Source: Bacillota bacterium (lineage in GTDB: Bacteria > Bacillota > Sulfobacillia > JAUYEF01). Taken from it: DNA of 49,180 nucleotides. Each line of letters opens with the position of its first letter. Position 1 is the first letter of the stretch. A program made the translations under genes and the position numbers. Positions 18,273 through 28,696 of the stretch are shown here, piece by piece. The notes beneath the pieces are model-generated. The model was not told the origin of the DNA. It made no database searches and saw only the letters and a list, made by a program, of their open reading frames with translations. The DNA lies in the NCBI GenBank assembly GCA_030691635.1, contig JAUYEF010000134.1, positions 1-49,180 on the forward strand. The letters are read 5' to 3'.

Positions 18273-19085
18273 ATGAAAAGCGTTCTGCTTCACGAGGTCA
18301 CTCGGAGTGCGTTTGAGGAGTACCTTAAGGAGAACCCAGACCCAATAGCTCTCGTCCCCATCGGGTCCATCGAACAGCACGGCCCGCATCTTCCACTGGG
18401 CACCGACAGCCTCGCGGCGCTGGCCACCTGCACGGAAGTGGCGAAGCGGACAAACTCGTTCGTGGTGCAGGTCTGCCTGCCGGGCTATTCTCCTCATCAC
18501 ATGGCGTTCAAAGGCACGATCACCTTCAGCGATGAAACGCTCACGAACATACTGCTCGACACGTTCCAGAGCCTCAGGGCGCACGGCGTGAAGAAGATCC
18601 TTGTGGTGAACTCACACGGTGGCAACGCCCAGATAATGGCGTACGCAATCAGGATAGGAAAGCGGAAGACAGGAGCCTGTATAGTGTCGCCTGCGGCCGT
18701 CGTGGCGGATCCGAAAGCGGCCGCCCAGAACGCGATCAAGTATCTTGACATGCACAGCGGCACCGGCGAGACAAGCCTGGCGCTGGCGTTGTTCCCGGAG
18801 ATGGTGGAGATGGAGCGAGTCAGGGACTGGAAGCCCACCACGAAGCTTGTGCCCGGCGCCGACGATCTTGCCTGCCCGGACCGCGATGATGTCGCCATGG
18901 CCCTGCAGGTGGTCATGTCGTACATAAACGATACCCACAAGCTAACTTCGTCCGGAGTCTACGGCTACGCACCCCCGCAGAACGCAAACGCGGAACTCGG
19001 GCGCAAGCGGTTCGAAGAGCGCGTGAGTTTCCTCGTCGATTATGTTAACCTATGGAAGACAGTGCCGTCTCCCGAGGAGGTGTGA
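18273..19085 (+). CDS. Creatininase family protein
   Basis: ALVPIGSIEQHGPHLPLGTDSLAALATCTEVAKR, VVNSHGGNAQIMAYAIR, DMHSGTGETSLALALFPEMVEMERV. Confidence 0.92.
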   Translation: MKSVLLHEVTRSAFEEYLKENPDPIALVPIGSIEQHGPHLPLGTDSLAALATCTEVAKRTNSFVVQVCLPGYSPHHMAFKGTITFSDETLTNILLDTFQSLRAHGVKKILVVNSHGGNAQIMAYAIRIGKRKTGACIVSPAAVVADPKAAAQNAIKYLDMHSGTGETSLALALFPEMVEMERVRDWKPTTKLVPGADDLACPDRDDVAMALQVVMSYINDTHKLTSSGVYGYAPPQNANAELGRKRFEERVSFLVDYVNLWKTVPSPEEV

Positions 19086-20446
19086 TCTTGTCAAGACCGG
19101 ATCTGAGTTCGATCGACAAAGCGATCCTGGGCGAGGGCTGGCTCTCGGATGAGCCTTACCGCAACGTGGAAGCCATGTCAGACCTTGGCTCCAGGTTCGG
19201 CGGCACAGAGAGCGAGAAGAAGGCCATCGATTTCCTCTCGGCCAGGATGCGCGAGTACGGCTTCGAGAATGTGCATACCGAAGCTTTCCAGTATGCCGGG
19301 TGGACCAGAGGCACCGTCAGCCTGGAGATCACTTCTCCACAAAAAGCTGCGCTCGATTCCATAAGCCTACCGTACACAGGCACGTCGGACGTTGAGGCAG
19401 AGGTCGTGAACCTTGGATACGGCACGCCCGGAGAGTGGGAGTCCAACAAAGACAGGATCAAGGGCCGGATAGTGCTGGTGGACGCGAAGTCGCCCGTGTA
19501 CTTCAGGCGGGGCATCCACAGGCTTGAGAAGTATGGAAGAGCAGTGTACCATGGAGCGGTGGGGTTCATCTGGATGCGAGACCAGGGTGGTTTTCTTGCA
19601 GAGACGGGTGGGCTGCGGCCGGGCGCCGAGATACCTGGAGTGGGGGTATCAAAAGAGACCGGCGAGCAGATCAAGAGGCTAATGCGGAACGGGCGCGTGA
19701 GAGTGCGCATCCAGACCAAGAACGACCAGCATGAGGCCATCACTGCCAACGTTGTGGGCGACATCCCGGGCCAGGCGCTCGAGGACCACGTGATCGTGAT
19801 CGGGGCGCATTTTGACGGCCATGACATCGCGACGGGTTCGCTGGACGATGCATCGGGCGCCGCCGTCGTGCTTGAGGCAGGGAGGCTGCTCGCGCAGCAC
19901 CGAGGTGCGCTTGCGCGGACTGTCAGGCTGATCTGCTTCCCGGTCGAAGAGATCGGGCTCTACGGTTCGAAGGCGTACGTGAAGGAGCATGCCGGCCATC
20001 TCGGCCAGTTTGACTTCATGTTGAACCTGGACGGGGCAGGCAGGGAGGGGGACAAGGGCATAGCCCTCCAGGACTTCACCGAGCTCATCCCGTTCTTCAA
20101 GGACGTGGCCAGGGACATGAAGTGGCCCATGATAGTCGACAATGCATTCGGGATGCATTCGGATATGTACCCGTTTTCCCTGGCAGGTGTGCCGAGCGGC
20201 AACCTATCGGTGATGGAAGCCGTCAGGACCGGAAGGGACTGGGGGCACACCGCGGCGGACACGATCGACAAGGTGTCCGCCCGTCACCTGCGCGGCGACT
20301 CGATCCTGGTCGCCCGCACGATGCTCAGGGCCGCGGTCTGGGAAGACATGCCGTCAAGGCACAAGACGGATGAGGAAGTGCAGGAGGTCCTGAGACAGAA
20401 CGGGCTTTCGCAGGTATTGAGCCTGAACCGGCCCGTTCCGCGGTGA
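19082..20446 (+). CDS. M28 family zinc peptidase
   Basis: VIVIGAHFDGHDIATGSLDDASGAAVVLEAGRLLA, RLICFPVEEIGLYGSKAYVKEH, FMLNLDGAG. GTG 19082 overlaps the creatininase stop (GTGA). Confidence 0.88.
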   Translation: MILSRPDLSSIDKAILGEGWLSDEPYRNVEAMSDLGSRFGGTESEKKAIDFLSARMREYGFENVHTEAFQYAGWTRGTVSLEITSPQKAALDSISLPYTGTSDVEAEVVNLGYGTPGEWESNKDRIKGRIVLVDAKSPVYFRRGIHRLEKYGRAVYHGAVGFIWMRDQGGFLAETGGLRPGAEIPGVGVSKETGEQIKRLMRNGRVRVRIQTKNDQHEAITANVVGDIPGQALEDHVIVIGAHFDGHDIATGSLDDASGAAVVLEAGRLLAQHRGALARTVRLICFPVEEIGLYGSKAYVKEHAGHLGQFDFMLNLDGAGREGDKGIALQDFTELIPFFKDVARDMKWPMIVDNAFGMHSDMYPFSLAGVPSGNLSVMEAVRTGRDWGHTAADTIDKVSARHLRGDSILVARTMLRAAVWEDMPSRHKTDEEVQEVLRQNGLSQVLSLNRPVPR

Positions 20447-20605
20447 GGTTGCGGTAGGCAGGCGCAATCGAAGCGCCCGGGATGAGGCGACCCGGGGGAA
20501 CTTCTTGAGCGTGTGTACAGCGGTGGCGGCTCCGGCAGGTGTGAGATCTGCTGCAGCAACAGACGCACAACTATTCCAAACCCTATACGTGCCGGAGGTT
20601 TTGTG

Positions 20606-22201
20606 ATGGGTCTCGACCGGATCTCGCTCGGCATATGGGCTTTTGCCGCTTTGCCCCTGGCGGTCCTGCTCGTGGGATTGCTCAGGTTCAGGTGGTCGGC
20701 GCCCAAAGCGGGCGCGGTGGCGTGGATCGCCGCCATGGCCGTGGGCGCCTTTGTCTTTGGCGGGAGCCCTTTCGGTCTATCACTGGCAAATGCCAAAGGC
20801 CTCAGCCTCACGCTCTTCGTCGTGACCATCATATGGACGTCCGTGCTCCTCTACAATGTGGTCGAGCAGTCTGGGGCCGTGAAGACGATATCCCAGAGGA
20901 TGACCCGGCTGGTCGGCGAGCCGCTTTTGCAGTGCTTGTTGCTGGCCTGGTGCCTTTCGGCTTTTATCCAGGGCATCACCGGGTTCGGAGTGCCGGTCGC
21001 GATCGTGGCTCCCCTCATGCTCGCCGTGGGGTTCGAGCCGGTGACGGCGGCCGTCGCGACACTGGTGGGGCACGCCTGGTCGGTCACGTTCGGCTCCATG
21101 GCAGGGCCTTTTTACGCGCTCCAGCTTGTCACCAAGCTGCCGGCCAGAGAATCCGCCTACTGGATCGGGGCGATGCTCTTTGTGCCCACAGTCCTGACAG
21201 GCTTCGCCGTCGCGCACATCTACGGTGGCGTGCGTTCGATGGCACAAGGCGCGCCTGCGGTCATTCTGACCGGTGTCGCGATGGGGCTCACACAATGGGC
21301 ACTGCCTGTCCTCGGGGCGCCTCAGATCGGGTCGGTCGCCGCCGGCCTTGTCGGGACGGTCGTGATCGTGCTCATCTCGCGGCTCGGGCCATACCGTGAA
21401 ACGAGCCGCACTGAGCGGCAGGATGACGGCCAGCGCGACGGCGCGCCGCCCGCGATGGGCCTTCACGTGGCGCTCGCGCCATACTACCTGCTGATCGCGC
21501 TGGCCCTGGCAAGCCAGACGCCGACGCTCAAACAGCTCGGCAAGACCCTCGCGTGGGGCCTCGACTACCCCCAGACCTCCACTGCGCTGGGTTTTGCGGT
21601 GAAGGCCGAGAAATCGTACGCGGCCATAAGCCTCATCTCGCACCCGGCGCCGCTGCTCGTGGCGTCGGTGATCGCCGCAATCGCCGTCTATGCCGGGTCG
21701 AGACACCTGTCGGCATCCTCTGTTCGCAAGGCATGGTCGGTGACGACGGAACAGTGTGTTCCGACAACGGTGAGCATCGCGACGATGGTCATGATGGCGC
21801 TTGTCATGAACGACACGGGAATGACGTCGACGCTGGCCAGGGGAATCGCCCCTGTGGCGGGGAAACTATTCCCCCTGGTATCACCGTACATCGGTGTGCT
21901 GGGCTGTTTCATGACGGGCAGCAACACGAACTCAAATGTGCTGTTCGGCGCGTTCCAGGTGGAGACCGCGCTCGCGCTCGGCGTGAGCACCAGGATCATG
22001 GCTGCGGTCCAGTCGGCGGGTGGCTCGCTGGGAAGTGCGATCGCGCCCGCGAAGGTGCTGATAGGCTCGACCACGGTCGGCCTTTCGGGCCGCGAGGACC
22101 TGGTCATGAGGAAGTCGATCCCTTACTGCATGCTGCTGGTCCTGGTGCTCGGCGTTATCTCGTGGTTCTCCGTATACGTGCTATTCCCACAAGTCATGTG
22201 A
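20606..22201 (+). CDS. L-lactate permease (LctP/LldP family)
   Basis: FGGSPFGLSLANAKGLSLTLFVVTIIWTSVLLYNVVEQSG, AFIQGITGFGVPVAIVAPLMLAVGF, FMTGSNTNSNVLFGAFQ. ATG 20606 with RBS ccggagg; track start 20513 is too early. Confidence 0.92.
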   Translation: MGLDRISLGIWAFAALPLAVLLVGLLRFRWSAPKAGAVAWIAAMAVGAFVFGGSPFGLSLANAKGLSLTLFVVTIIWTSVLLYNVVEQSGAVKTISQRMTRLVGEPLLQCLLLAWCLSAFIQGITGFGVPVAIVAPLMLAVGFEPVTAAVATLVGHAWSVTFGSMAGPFYALQLVTKLPARESAYWIGAMLFVPTVLTGFAVAHIYGGVRSMAQGAPAVILTGVAMGLTQWALPVLGAPQIGSVAAGLVGTVVIVLISRLGPYRETSRTERQDDGQRDGAPPAMGLHVALAPYYLLIALALASQTPTLKQLGKTLAWGLDYPQTSTALGFAVKAEKSYAAISLISHPAPLLVASVIAAIAVYAGSRHLSASSVRKAWSVTTEQCVPTTVSIATMVMMALVMNDTGMTSTLARGIAPVAGKLFPLVSPYIGVLGCFMTGSNTNSNVLFGAFQVETALALGVSTRIMAAVQSAGGSLGSAIAPAKVLIGSTTVGLSGREDLVMRKSIPYCMLLVLVLGVISWFSVYVLFPQVM

Positions 22202-22224
22202 GATGCCCGGAGGGTGGCTTTGCG

Positions 22225-23064
22225 ATGAGGGATGGCGGGGTCAGGCTTGTGGCCGTCGATATTGACGGCACACTGCTCGACAAGCATCACATGATCGGCG
22301 AGAGCGCGCGCCTCGCGAAGAAGATCTGCGATACTCGCGGGGTGGCTTTCACGGTCGCGACCGGGCGGGTTTCCACGTCCGCTGAGGTTGTCGCGTGCGA
22401 GCTCGGCATCACGACGCCGCTCATCGCCAACGGCGGCGCGACGATAAAGGTGCCGGGGGGGCCGTACCTGCGTGTGCTCGCGCTACCGGGCGAGGCGGCG
22501 CGCCGCGCGATAATGGCCGCCAGGCGGTACCCGGTGGAGCGGTATGTGTTTACCGGCGAGTGCTACGTGACCGAAACGCTCTGCGAGGAGACCTTGCCGT
22601 ACTCACAAGCACTCGGCATACCGATCCAGGAGGTCAGAGACCTCGTCCAGGCGACCACCGGAGGCGCCATCAGCCTTGTGTTGAGGGCCAACCGGTTCGA
22701 GCCGGGGCACGAGCAACTCGCAGACCGTCTCAAGGCTGAGATCGAGGCTCTGTCGGCGGGGGAATTCCGAGTCGAGAAGACGCTCCCGCACCTGCTGGAA
22801 GTGCTCCACCGCGGCGCGAGCAAGGGAGAGGCGCTCAGGGCCCTCTGTGATATGCTCACGGTGCCTCTGGCATCTTCCATGGCCATCGGGGACGGCTTCG
22901 GCGACATCGACATGATAGACGCGGCAGGCATTGGCGTACTGGTCGCGAATGCACACCCGAGCCTATCCGGCGGTTCGAGGAAGAGAACGCGCGCTTCCCA
23001 CGCGGACGGGGTGCTCGAGGCGGTGCGGGCATTTGTCCTTGGAGAGAGTGGCGCGACCCTGTAG
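22225..23064 (+). CDS. Cof-type HAD family phosphatase
   Basis: LVAVDIDGTLLDKHHMIGE, KGEALRALCDMLTVPLASSMAIGDGFGDIDMIDAAGIGVLVANAHP. The 21553 ORF start extends antagonistically into lctP. Confidence 0.92.
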   Translation: MRDGGVRLVAVDIDGTLLDKHHMIGESARLAKKICDTRGVAFTVATGRVSTSAEVVACELGITTPLIANGGATIKVPGGPYLRVLALPGEAARRAIMAARRYPVERYVFTGECYVTETLCEETLPYSQALGIPIQEVRDLVQATTGGAISLVLRANRFEPGHEQLADRLKAEIEALSAGEFRVEKTLPHLLEVLHRGASKGEALRALCDMLTVPLASSMAIGDGFGDIDMIDAAGIGVLVANAHPSLSGGSRKRTRASHADGVLEAVRAFVLGESGATL

Positions 23065-23138
23065 GACAGCGGCGTGACCCGGTGGAGGCCGCCCGGCTCC
23101 CACGGACCCCTCACGGATACGATAGGAGACAACGACTG

Positions 23139-24242
23139 ATGCTGGATCTGCTGATAGGCAATGTGCTGAGGATCGATCCGGGTTCACTCGTGATGGTGGC
23201 TGTGGGCATTGTGCTGCTCTACCTGGCCATCGTGCGCAGTTACGAGCCCATGCTGCTCATACCCATCGGGTTCGGAGCCATTCTCGCGAACATTCCTGGC
23301 TCCTCTGCAGTGGGAGAGCACGGGTTTCTGACCATCCTCTATGACGCCGGCATAGTCACCGACCTGTTCCCGATCCTGATCTTCATCGGTGTCGGAGCGA
23401 TGATTGACTTCGGGCCGCTGCTCTCGCAGCCGGAGATGTTCATATTCGGAGCGTCTGCACAGTTTGGGATATTCTTCACGATGATCGTGGCCGCTCGGTT
23501 CGGCTTTTCGCTGAGGGAGGCCGCGTCGATCGGAGTCATCGGCGCCGCCGACGGACCGACTTCGATCTACGTGGCGAGCCGTTTCGCGCCCCACCTGCTG
23601 GGCCCGATTTCTGTGGCCGCCTATTCGTACATGAGCATGGTCCCCATCATCCAGCCCCCCGTGATCAGGGCGCTGACCACCAGCCGCGAGCGCAAGATCA
23701 GGGTGCAGTTCGAATCCAGGTCGGTTTCCAAGTTTGCGCGAGTGGCGTTCCCCGTGCTGGTCACGTTGACCGCCGGGATCGTCGCCCCTGAGAGCGTCGC
23801 GCTCGTGGGGGCTCTGATGTTCGGCAACCTGCTCCGAGAGTCGGGAGTCACCCCGATGCTCTCAAAGTCCGCCCAGAACGAACTGGTCGGCCTGGTCACG
23901 CTGCTGCTCGGGATTACGGTGGGCTCATCCATGAAGGCTGAGACTTTCCTCAGGCTCGAGACGCTGCTCGTGCTCGGCATGGGGCTGGTCGCGTTCGCCA
24001 TGGACACCGCAGGCGGCGTGCTGTTCGCTAAACTGCTGAACCTCTTTCTGCCACGGAAGATCAACCCGATGATCGGCGCCTGCGGCATCTCAGCATTTCC
24101 GATGTCTGCCAGGATCGTCCACAAGATGGGACTCGAGGAGGACCCTCACAACTTCCTCCTCATGCAGGCGGTCGGGGCGAACGTGGCAGGCCAGATCGCG
24201 TCCGTGGTCGCCGGCAGCCTTCTTCTGGCTCTCATAAGGTGA
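23139..24242 (+). CDS. Sodium ion-translocating decarboxylase beta subunit (OadB/GcdB/MmdB family)
   Basis: YEPMLLIPIGFGAILANIP, IFIGVGAMIDFGPLL, EAASIGVIGAADGPTSIYVASRFAPHLLGPISVAAYSYMSMVPIIQPP, GNLLRESGVTPMLSKSAQNELVGLVTLLLGITVGSSM, NPMIGACGISAFPMSARIVHKMG. Confidence 0.94.
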   Translation: MLDLLIGNVLRIDPGSLVMVAVGIVLLYLAIVRSYEPMLLIPIGFGAILANIPGSSAVGEHGFLTILYDAGIVTDLFPILIFIGVGAMIDFGPLLSQPEMFIFGASAQFGIFFTMIVAARFGFSLREAASIGVIGAADGPTSIYVASRFAPHLLGPISVAAYSYMSMVPIIQPPVIRALTTSRERKIRVQFESRSVSKFARVAFPVLVTLTAGIVAPESVALVGALMFGNLLRESGVTPMLSKSAQNELVGLVTLLLGITVGSSMKAETFLRLETLLVLGMGLVAFAMDTAGGVLFAKLLNLFLPRKINPMIGACGISAFPMSARIVHKMGLEEDPHNFLLMQAVGANVAGQIASVVAGSLLLALIR

Positions 24243-24256
24243 AAGGAGCGCTTGAG

Positions 24257-24376
24257 TTGGACGTCGCAAGAGAAGCACTTCTCGTGAGTGTTTGGGGCAT
24301 GACAGGCATATTCATTACAATGGCGCTGATCGGGGGGATAACGGTAGTTCTTATGAAGCTGTTCCCCGGGCGGTAG
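24257..24376 (+). CDS. OadG-like small membrane subunit (gamma chain) of a sodium-pumping decarboxylase
   Basis: TTG-start ORF with RBS gaaaggag 8 nt upstream: (M)DVAREALLVSVWGMTGIFITMALIGGITVVLMKLFPGR*; single TM with the GMxxxF pattern of OadG-like proteins; immediately downstream of oadB. Absent from the supplied track (39 aa). Confidence 0.7.
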   Translation: MDVAREALLVSVWGMTGIFITMALIGGITVVLMKLFPGR

Positions 24377-24429
24377 CCGAAAGCCCAGGATAAGCCTGTG
24401 CTTAGTCGGATGGCTCGAGGGGGTAGCTC

Positions 24430-27120
24430 ATGGCCGGCCTCTGGCATGCGATGAACTACGAAACGGTCGTATGTGAACTAAGAACAGACGAACAAGACGG
24501 CATCAGCCCCAACGAAGCAAGACGACGGCTCGGCCAATACGGGCCCAACGAACTCTCCGGAAAACGCAAGAAGTCCTCGCTGGCGATGTTCTTCGGCCAG
24601 TTCGAGGACTTTATGGTTCTTGTGCTCCTGGGCGCCACAGCTGTGTCTGCTCTCATGGGCGAGATCGCCGACGCGGTCGCGATAGTGCTCATCGTCGTGC
24701 TCAACGCCTGCCTGGGCTATGTGCAGGAAAGCCGGGCAGAGCGTTCGCTCGAGGCGCTCAAAGAGATGGCTGCACCCGCCGCTCGTGTGATGAGGGCCGG
24801 GATCCTGATGACGGTTCCTGCCCGGGACATTGTGCCGGGGGACATCCTCGTCCTCAGCCAGGGTGATAAGATCGCCGCAGACGCCCGTCTCATATCGAGT
24901 TCGAACCTTGAGGTGAACGAGTCCACGCTCACCGGGGAGTCCTTCCCGGCCCGCAAGAGGTACAGGGCCACCTGCCACGCATCCGCGTCCCTGGGCGACC
25001 GCTCCAACATGGTGTATTCCAGCACCATGGTGACCAAAGGCCTCGGCCACGCCGCCGTCGTGGCGACCGGCATGGAAACGGAAGTCGGGGCGATAGCCAG
25101 TTCCATCTCTGAAGTCGAAACAGGCGACACTCCGCTGCAGCAGCGGCTGGACGCGCTTGGGAAGGTGCTGGTGGCCGGTTGCCTTACGATTTGCGCGGTG
25201 GTCGGCGTCACGGGCGTCATCAGGGGAGAACCTCCTTACCAGATGATTCTCGTGGGCGTGAGCCTGGCGGTGGCGGCCATACCGGAAGGTCTGCCGGCGG
25301 TCGTGACCATCTCTCTCGCGCTCGGCGTGCAACGCATGATCGCGAAGAAGGCGATAGTGCGCAGGCTTCCAGCGGTCGAGACGCTCGGGTGCGCGACGGT
25401 GATCTGCTCTGACAAGACAGGGACCATCACGCGAAATGAGATGACGGTCAGGGCGGTCGTCACACCGGCGGGAGCCTATAATGTCACAGGTTCGGGCTAT
25501 GACACGTACGGCAGGTTCGAGCAGGATTCGCGTCCCGTACAGGTTACCGGCGACCTCCGGGCGGCGCTCCTTGGCGCGGTGATGTGCAACAACGCGTGGG
25601 TGGAGATCGAGCGCCACAACGGGCTCAAGGTGTATGCCCAGGGGGACCCCACGGAGGTGGCGCTGCTGGTCGCGGGGCTCAAGGCGGGGCTTTCCAGGGC
25701 CGCGCTCGAGGAGGTCGAACCGCGGGTCGCGGAGGTGCCATTCGAGTCGGAGCGCAAGTGCATGAGCGTCGTGAACCTCATCGGCGGCCAGTATGTGGCC
25801 TACGTCAAGGGCGCTCCCGATGTGGTCCTGAGCAAGTGCACGAGGGTGCTCAGCGGGGGAAGGGAAGTCCCCTTCGATGAAACCTCAAGGCAGCGCTTCG
25901 GCCAGGCGAATGAGACGATGACCAGGTCCGCGCTCAGGGTGCTGGCCGTTGCGAGGCGCACCGTCGGCAAGCCCTCCGACGATCCGGCTCCAGAGGAAAT
26001 CGAGGCCGACCTGACGTTCCTGGGGCTATTGGGCATGATCGACCCGCCACGACCGGAAGTGGCTCCGGCGGTGGCCAAATGCCACAGGGCAGGGCTGAGA
26101 GTGATGGTGATAACGGGCGATCACCGCAACACGGCGGAGGCTGTCGCCCGCGAGGCGGGAATCCCCGGGGGCAGGCCCCCTTCGCTCTCCGGGCTTGAGA
26201 TCGACTCCATGGAAGACAGAGAGCTGGCGGCCTCTTTGCAGAGCGTGTCGGTGTTCGCCAGGACATCGCCCAAGCACAAGATCAGGATCGTCCGCGCGTT
26301 GCAGCAGAAGGGCCATATCGTTGCCATGACCGGTGACGGCGTCAATGACGCTCCCGCCATAAAAGAAGCGGACATCGGAGTGGCGATGGGGCTCTCCGGG
26401 ACCGACGTCAGCCGTGAGGCAGCGGACATGGTGCTCAGCGACGACAACTTCGCGACCATAGTGGCGGCCATTGAGGAAGGCAGGGGCATCTACGATAACA
26501 TCCGCAAGTTCATCCGGTACCTCCTTTCGTGCAATGTGGGCGAGGTGCTGGTCATGTTCCTCGCGTCAGTGCTCGGCTTGCCGGTGCCGCTGCTGCCGAT
26601 CCAGATGCTGTGGGTGAACCTTGTCACCGATGGCCTTCCGGCCATGGCTCTGGGCGTTGACCCACAGTCGCGCGACCTGATGTCCGACCGGCCCCGGGCG
26701 CCTCGGGAAAGCGTCTTCTCCAGGGGCCTGGGGTTAAGGATAGTGGAGAGGGGAGCGCTGATCGGCCTCGGGAGCCTCTTTGTGTTCATAGCTGCCCTGG
26801 GCAGGGAGGGCGACCTCGTGCGTGCCCGGACGATGGCGTTCGCGACCCTCGTGATGTTCCAGCTGTTCCACGTTTTCGACTGCAGGACGGAGCGAGGCTC
26901 CGTGTTCGACGCTGGGTTCTTCGGAAACCGCGTCCTGGTGCTGGCCGTGCTGTGCTCGGTCGTGATGATGCTGCTGGTTCTGTACGTGCCGGCGCTGTCC
27001 CGCTACTTCCACACAGCCGCGCTGGACGCACCAGAATGGTTGGTGGTGCTGGCGACATCGGGCGTCACGACGGCCGTCCAGGGGGTGTTGTACCTGTTCA
27101 GGCGAAAGTGGTCAGCATAG
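24430..27120 (+). CDS. Cation-translocating P-type ATPase (Ca2+/SERCA-like P2A)
   Basis: [117 protein letters not shown]. Confidence 0.94.
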   Translation: MAGLWHAMNYETVVCELRTDEQDGISPNEARRRLGQYGPNELSGKRKKSSLAMFFGQFEDFMVLVLLGATAVSALMGEIADAVAIVLIVVLNACLGYVQESRAERSLEALKEMAAPAARVMRAGILMTVPARDIVPGDILVLSQGDKIAADARLISSSNLEVNESTLTGESFPARKRYRATCHASASLGDRSNMVYSSTMVTKGLGHAAVVATGMETEVGAIASSISEVETGDTPLQQRLDALGKVLVAGCLTICAVVGVTGVIRGEPPYQMILVGVSLAVAAIPEGLPAVVTISLALGVQRMIAKKAIVRRLPAVETLGCATVICSDKTGTITRNEMTVRAVVTPAGAYNVTGSGYDTYGRFEQDSRPVQVTGDLRAALLGAVMCNNAWVEIERHNGLKVYAQGDPTEVALLVAGLKAGLSRAALEEVEPRVAEVPFESERKCMSVVNLIGGQYVAYVKGAPDVVLSKCTRVLSGGREVPFDETSRQRFGQANETMTRSALRVLAVARRTVGKPSDDPAPEEIEADLTFLGLLGMIDPPRPEVAPAVAKCHRAGLRVMVITGDHRNTAEAVAREAGIPGGRPPSLSGLEIDSMEDRELAASLQSVSVFARTSPKHKIRIVRALQQKGHIVAMTGDGVNDAPAIKEADIGVAMGLSGTDVSREAADMVLSDDNFATIVAAIEEGRGIYDNIRKFIRYLLSCNVGEVLVMFLASVLGLPVPLLPIQMLWVNLVTDGLPAMALGVDPQSRDLMSDRPRAPRESVFSRGLGLRIVERGALIGLGSLFVFIAALGREGDLVRARTMAFATLVMFQLFHVFDCRTERGSVFDAGFFGNRVLVLAVLCSVVMMLLVLYVPALSRYFHTAALDAPEWLVVLATSGVTTAVQGVLYLFRRKWSA

Positions 27121-27220
27121 CTAAGCTTTCGAACAGCGAAGGAAATGGCCTACGCCTGTAGAAGACCAGAGCGAAGTCCCAAAGACGCAGCACGCTGATA
27201 TCAAACACCAAAGAGCAGGA

Positions 27221-28669
27221 ATGATTATGCAACCGACGGAGAGCCGGCACGCCAGGAGCGTTGCTCTGGCGACAATCCTGACGGCGACCTTCCTGACAGC
27301 GCTCAATTCTAGCATGGTCCGTGTCGCGACACCCATGATGCAGGAAACGTTCGGCACCAGCTATAGCTGGCTCACCTGGGTGCAGAACGGCTATACGCTG
27401 GTGTATGCCGTCCTCATGCCCGTCGCCGGGCGGCTCGGCGACATGTACGGCAGGCGGCGGATCTTTCTTTTTGGTGTCTGCGTCTTCACCCTGGGCTCCA
27501 TCCTGTGCACCTTTACCTGGAGTTTCGCCTCATTGATAGTCTTCCGCGCCATACAGGCCATCGGCTCGGGCGCGATTTTCCCGAATGCCGTGATCATGGC
27601 CACCAGCCTCTACTCGCCGGAGGAGAGGGGCAGGATACTCGGGCTTTGGGGCGCCGTGGGATCGGTCGGCTCTGTGATCGGCCCGAGTTTGGGCGGCTTC
27701 CTTGTGGAGTTCCTGGATTGGCGGTCGGTCTTCTATGTCAACATCCCGATAGGTATCCTGGTATTCTTCGCGGCGACCGCGCGCCTCAAGGAATCGGAGC
27801 TCAAGCAGAAACGACCCTTTGACCTGGCCGGGGCTTCCATGTTCGGCCTGACGGTGCTGTCCTTCCTGCTTGCGCTGAATATCGGAAACGATTTCGGGTG
27901 GATGGGATGGCAGGTGTGGTCGCTGGCGGCGGCCGGCTGTCTTCTCACGCTCATCTTTGTGCGCCAGGAGAACCGGTGCACGGACCCGATGATCCACCTC
28001 GACCTCCTCACCAGCAAGGCGTTCCTCGTGGCGGTGGTCTGCGGGATGATACACATGTACGCAGGCCAGACGGTTGGCTTCCTGATGCCGTTGTTCCTTG
28101 TGAACATCCAGGGATACGGGGCGGCGGTGATGGGGCTGATGCTCTTGCCCAGCGCGCTCGTCCGGGTATTCGTCTCGCCTTACAGCGGCTCTCTCTCGGA
28201 CAAGTACGGGGCGCGCCTGCCCGCCGGGCTCGGCATGTGCGCGCTTGTGGTGACTTTTTTGCTGCTCGCCAGGCTGCATCAAACGTCTTCTGCCTGGTAC
28301 ATCGGCGTCTGCCTGCTGCTGAACGGTGCGGGCGGAGGACTCATGCAGTCGCCCGTGTTGAACTCAGTCATAGGCTCGCGCGACTCGAGTGAAAGTGGCG
28401 TGGTCTCGGGCCTGTTCAACATGACCCGGTTCGTCGGCGGCATGATAGGCACAGCTGTCGCGGGCATCCAGGTGGGCGACGAAATGGCCGCGTCCGGCGC
28501 AGTAATGCCGGGCCCCATCTCAGGGTTCTACGAGGCCTTCATGACGGCTTCAGTGCTGGCTGCGATCGGCTTCTTCGTGAGCCGGCGTCTTGCCGACCCC
28601 CACACGCGTGCCATCCCGGCCCCCCGCGCCACCGCGGAGGATGCGAGCGGCGTCACGGGTCGGATATAA
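27221..28669 (+). CDS. MFS transporter, DHA2 (EmrB/QacA) family
   Basis: ATFLTALNSSMVRVATPMMQ, SWLTWVQNGYTLVYAVLMPVAGRLGDMYGRRRIFLFG, GLWGAVGSVGSVIGPSLGGFLVEFLDWRSVFYVNIPIGI. Confidence 0.92.
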   Translation: MIMQPTESRHARSVALATILTATFLTALNSSMVRVATPMMQETFGTSYSWLTWVQNGYTLVYAVLMPVAGRLGDMYGRRRIFLFGVCVFTLGSILCTFTWSFASLIVFRAIQAIGSGAIFPNAVIMATSLYSPEERGRILGLWGAVGSVGSVIGPSLGGFLVEFLDWRSVFYVNIPIGILVFFAATARLKESELKQKRPFDLAGASMFGLTVLSFLLALNIGNDFGWMGWQVWSLAAAGCLLTLIFVRQENRCTDPMIHLDLLTSKAFLVAVVCGMIHMYAGQTVGFLMPLFLVNIQGYGAAVMGLMLLPSALVRVFVSPYSGSLSDKYGARLPAGLGMCALVVTFLLLARLHQTSSAWYIGVCLLLNGAGGGLMQSPVLNSVIGSRDSSESGVVSGLFNMTRFVGGMIGTAVAGIQVGDEMAASGAVMPGPISGFYEAFMTASVLAAIGFFVSRRLADPHTRAIPAPRATAEDASGVTGRI

Positions 28670-28696
28670 TGAAAGAGGCATGGGAGAACGCTCGCT

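Noticed and set aside
16586-18274. 562-aa minus-strand ORF opposite D-aminoacylase/cobO
   Set aside because: Spans two well-supported + strand genes; composition typical of a GC shadow.
21553-22224. Upstream half of the 21553..23064 ORF
   Set aside because: Out-of-frame overlap with lctP; HAD homology starts at ATG 22225 with its own RBS.
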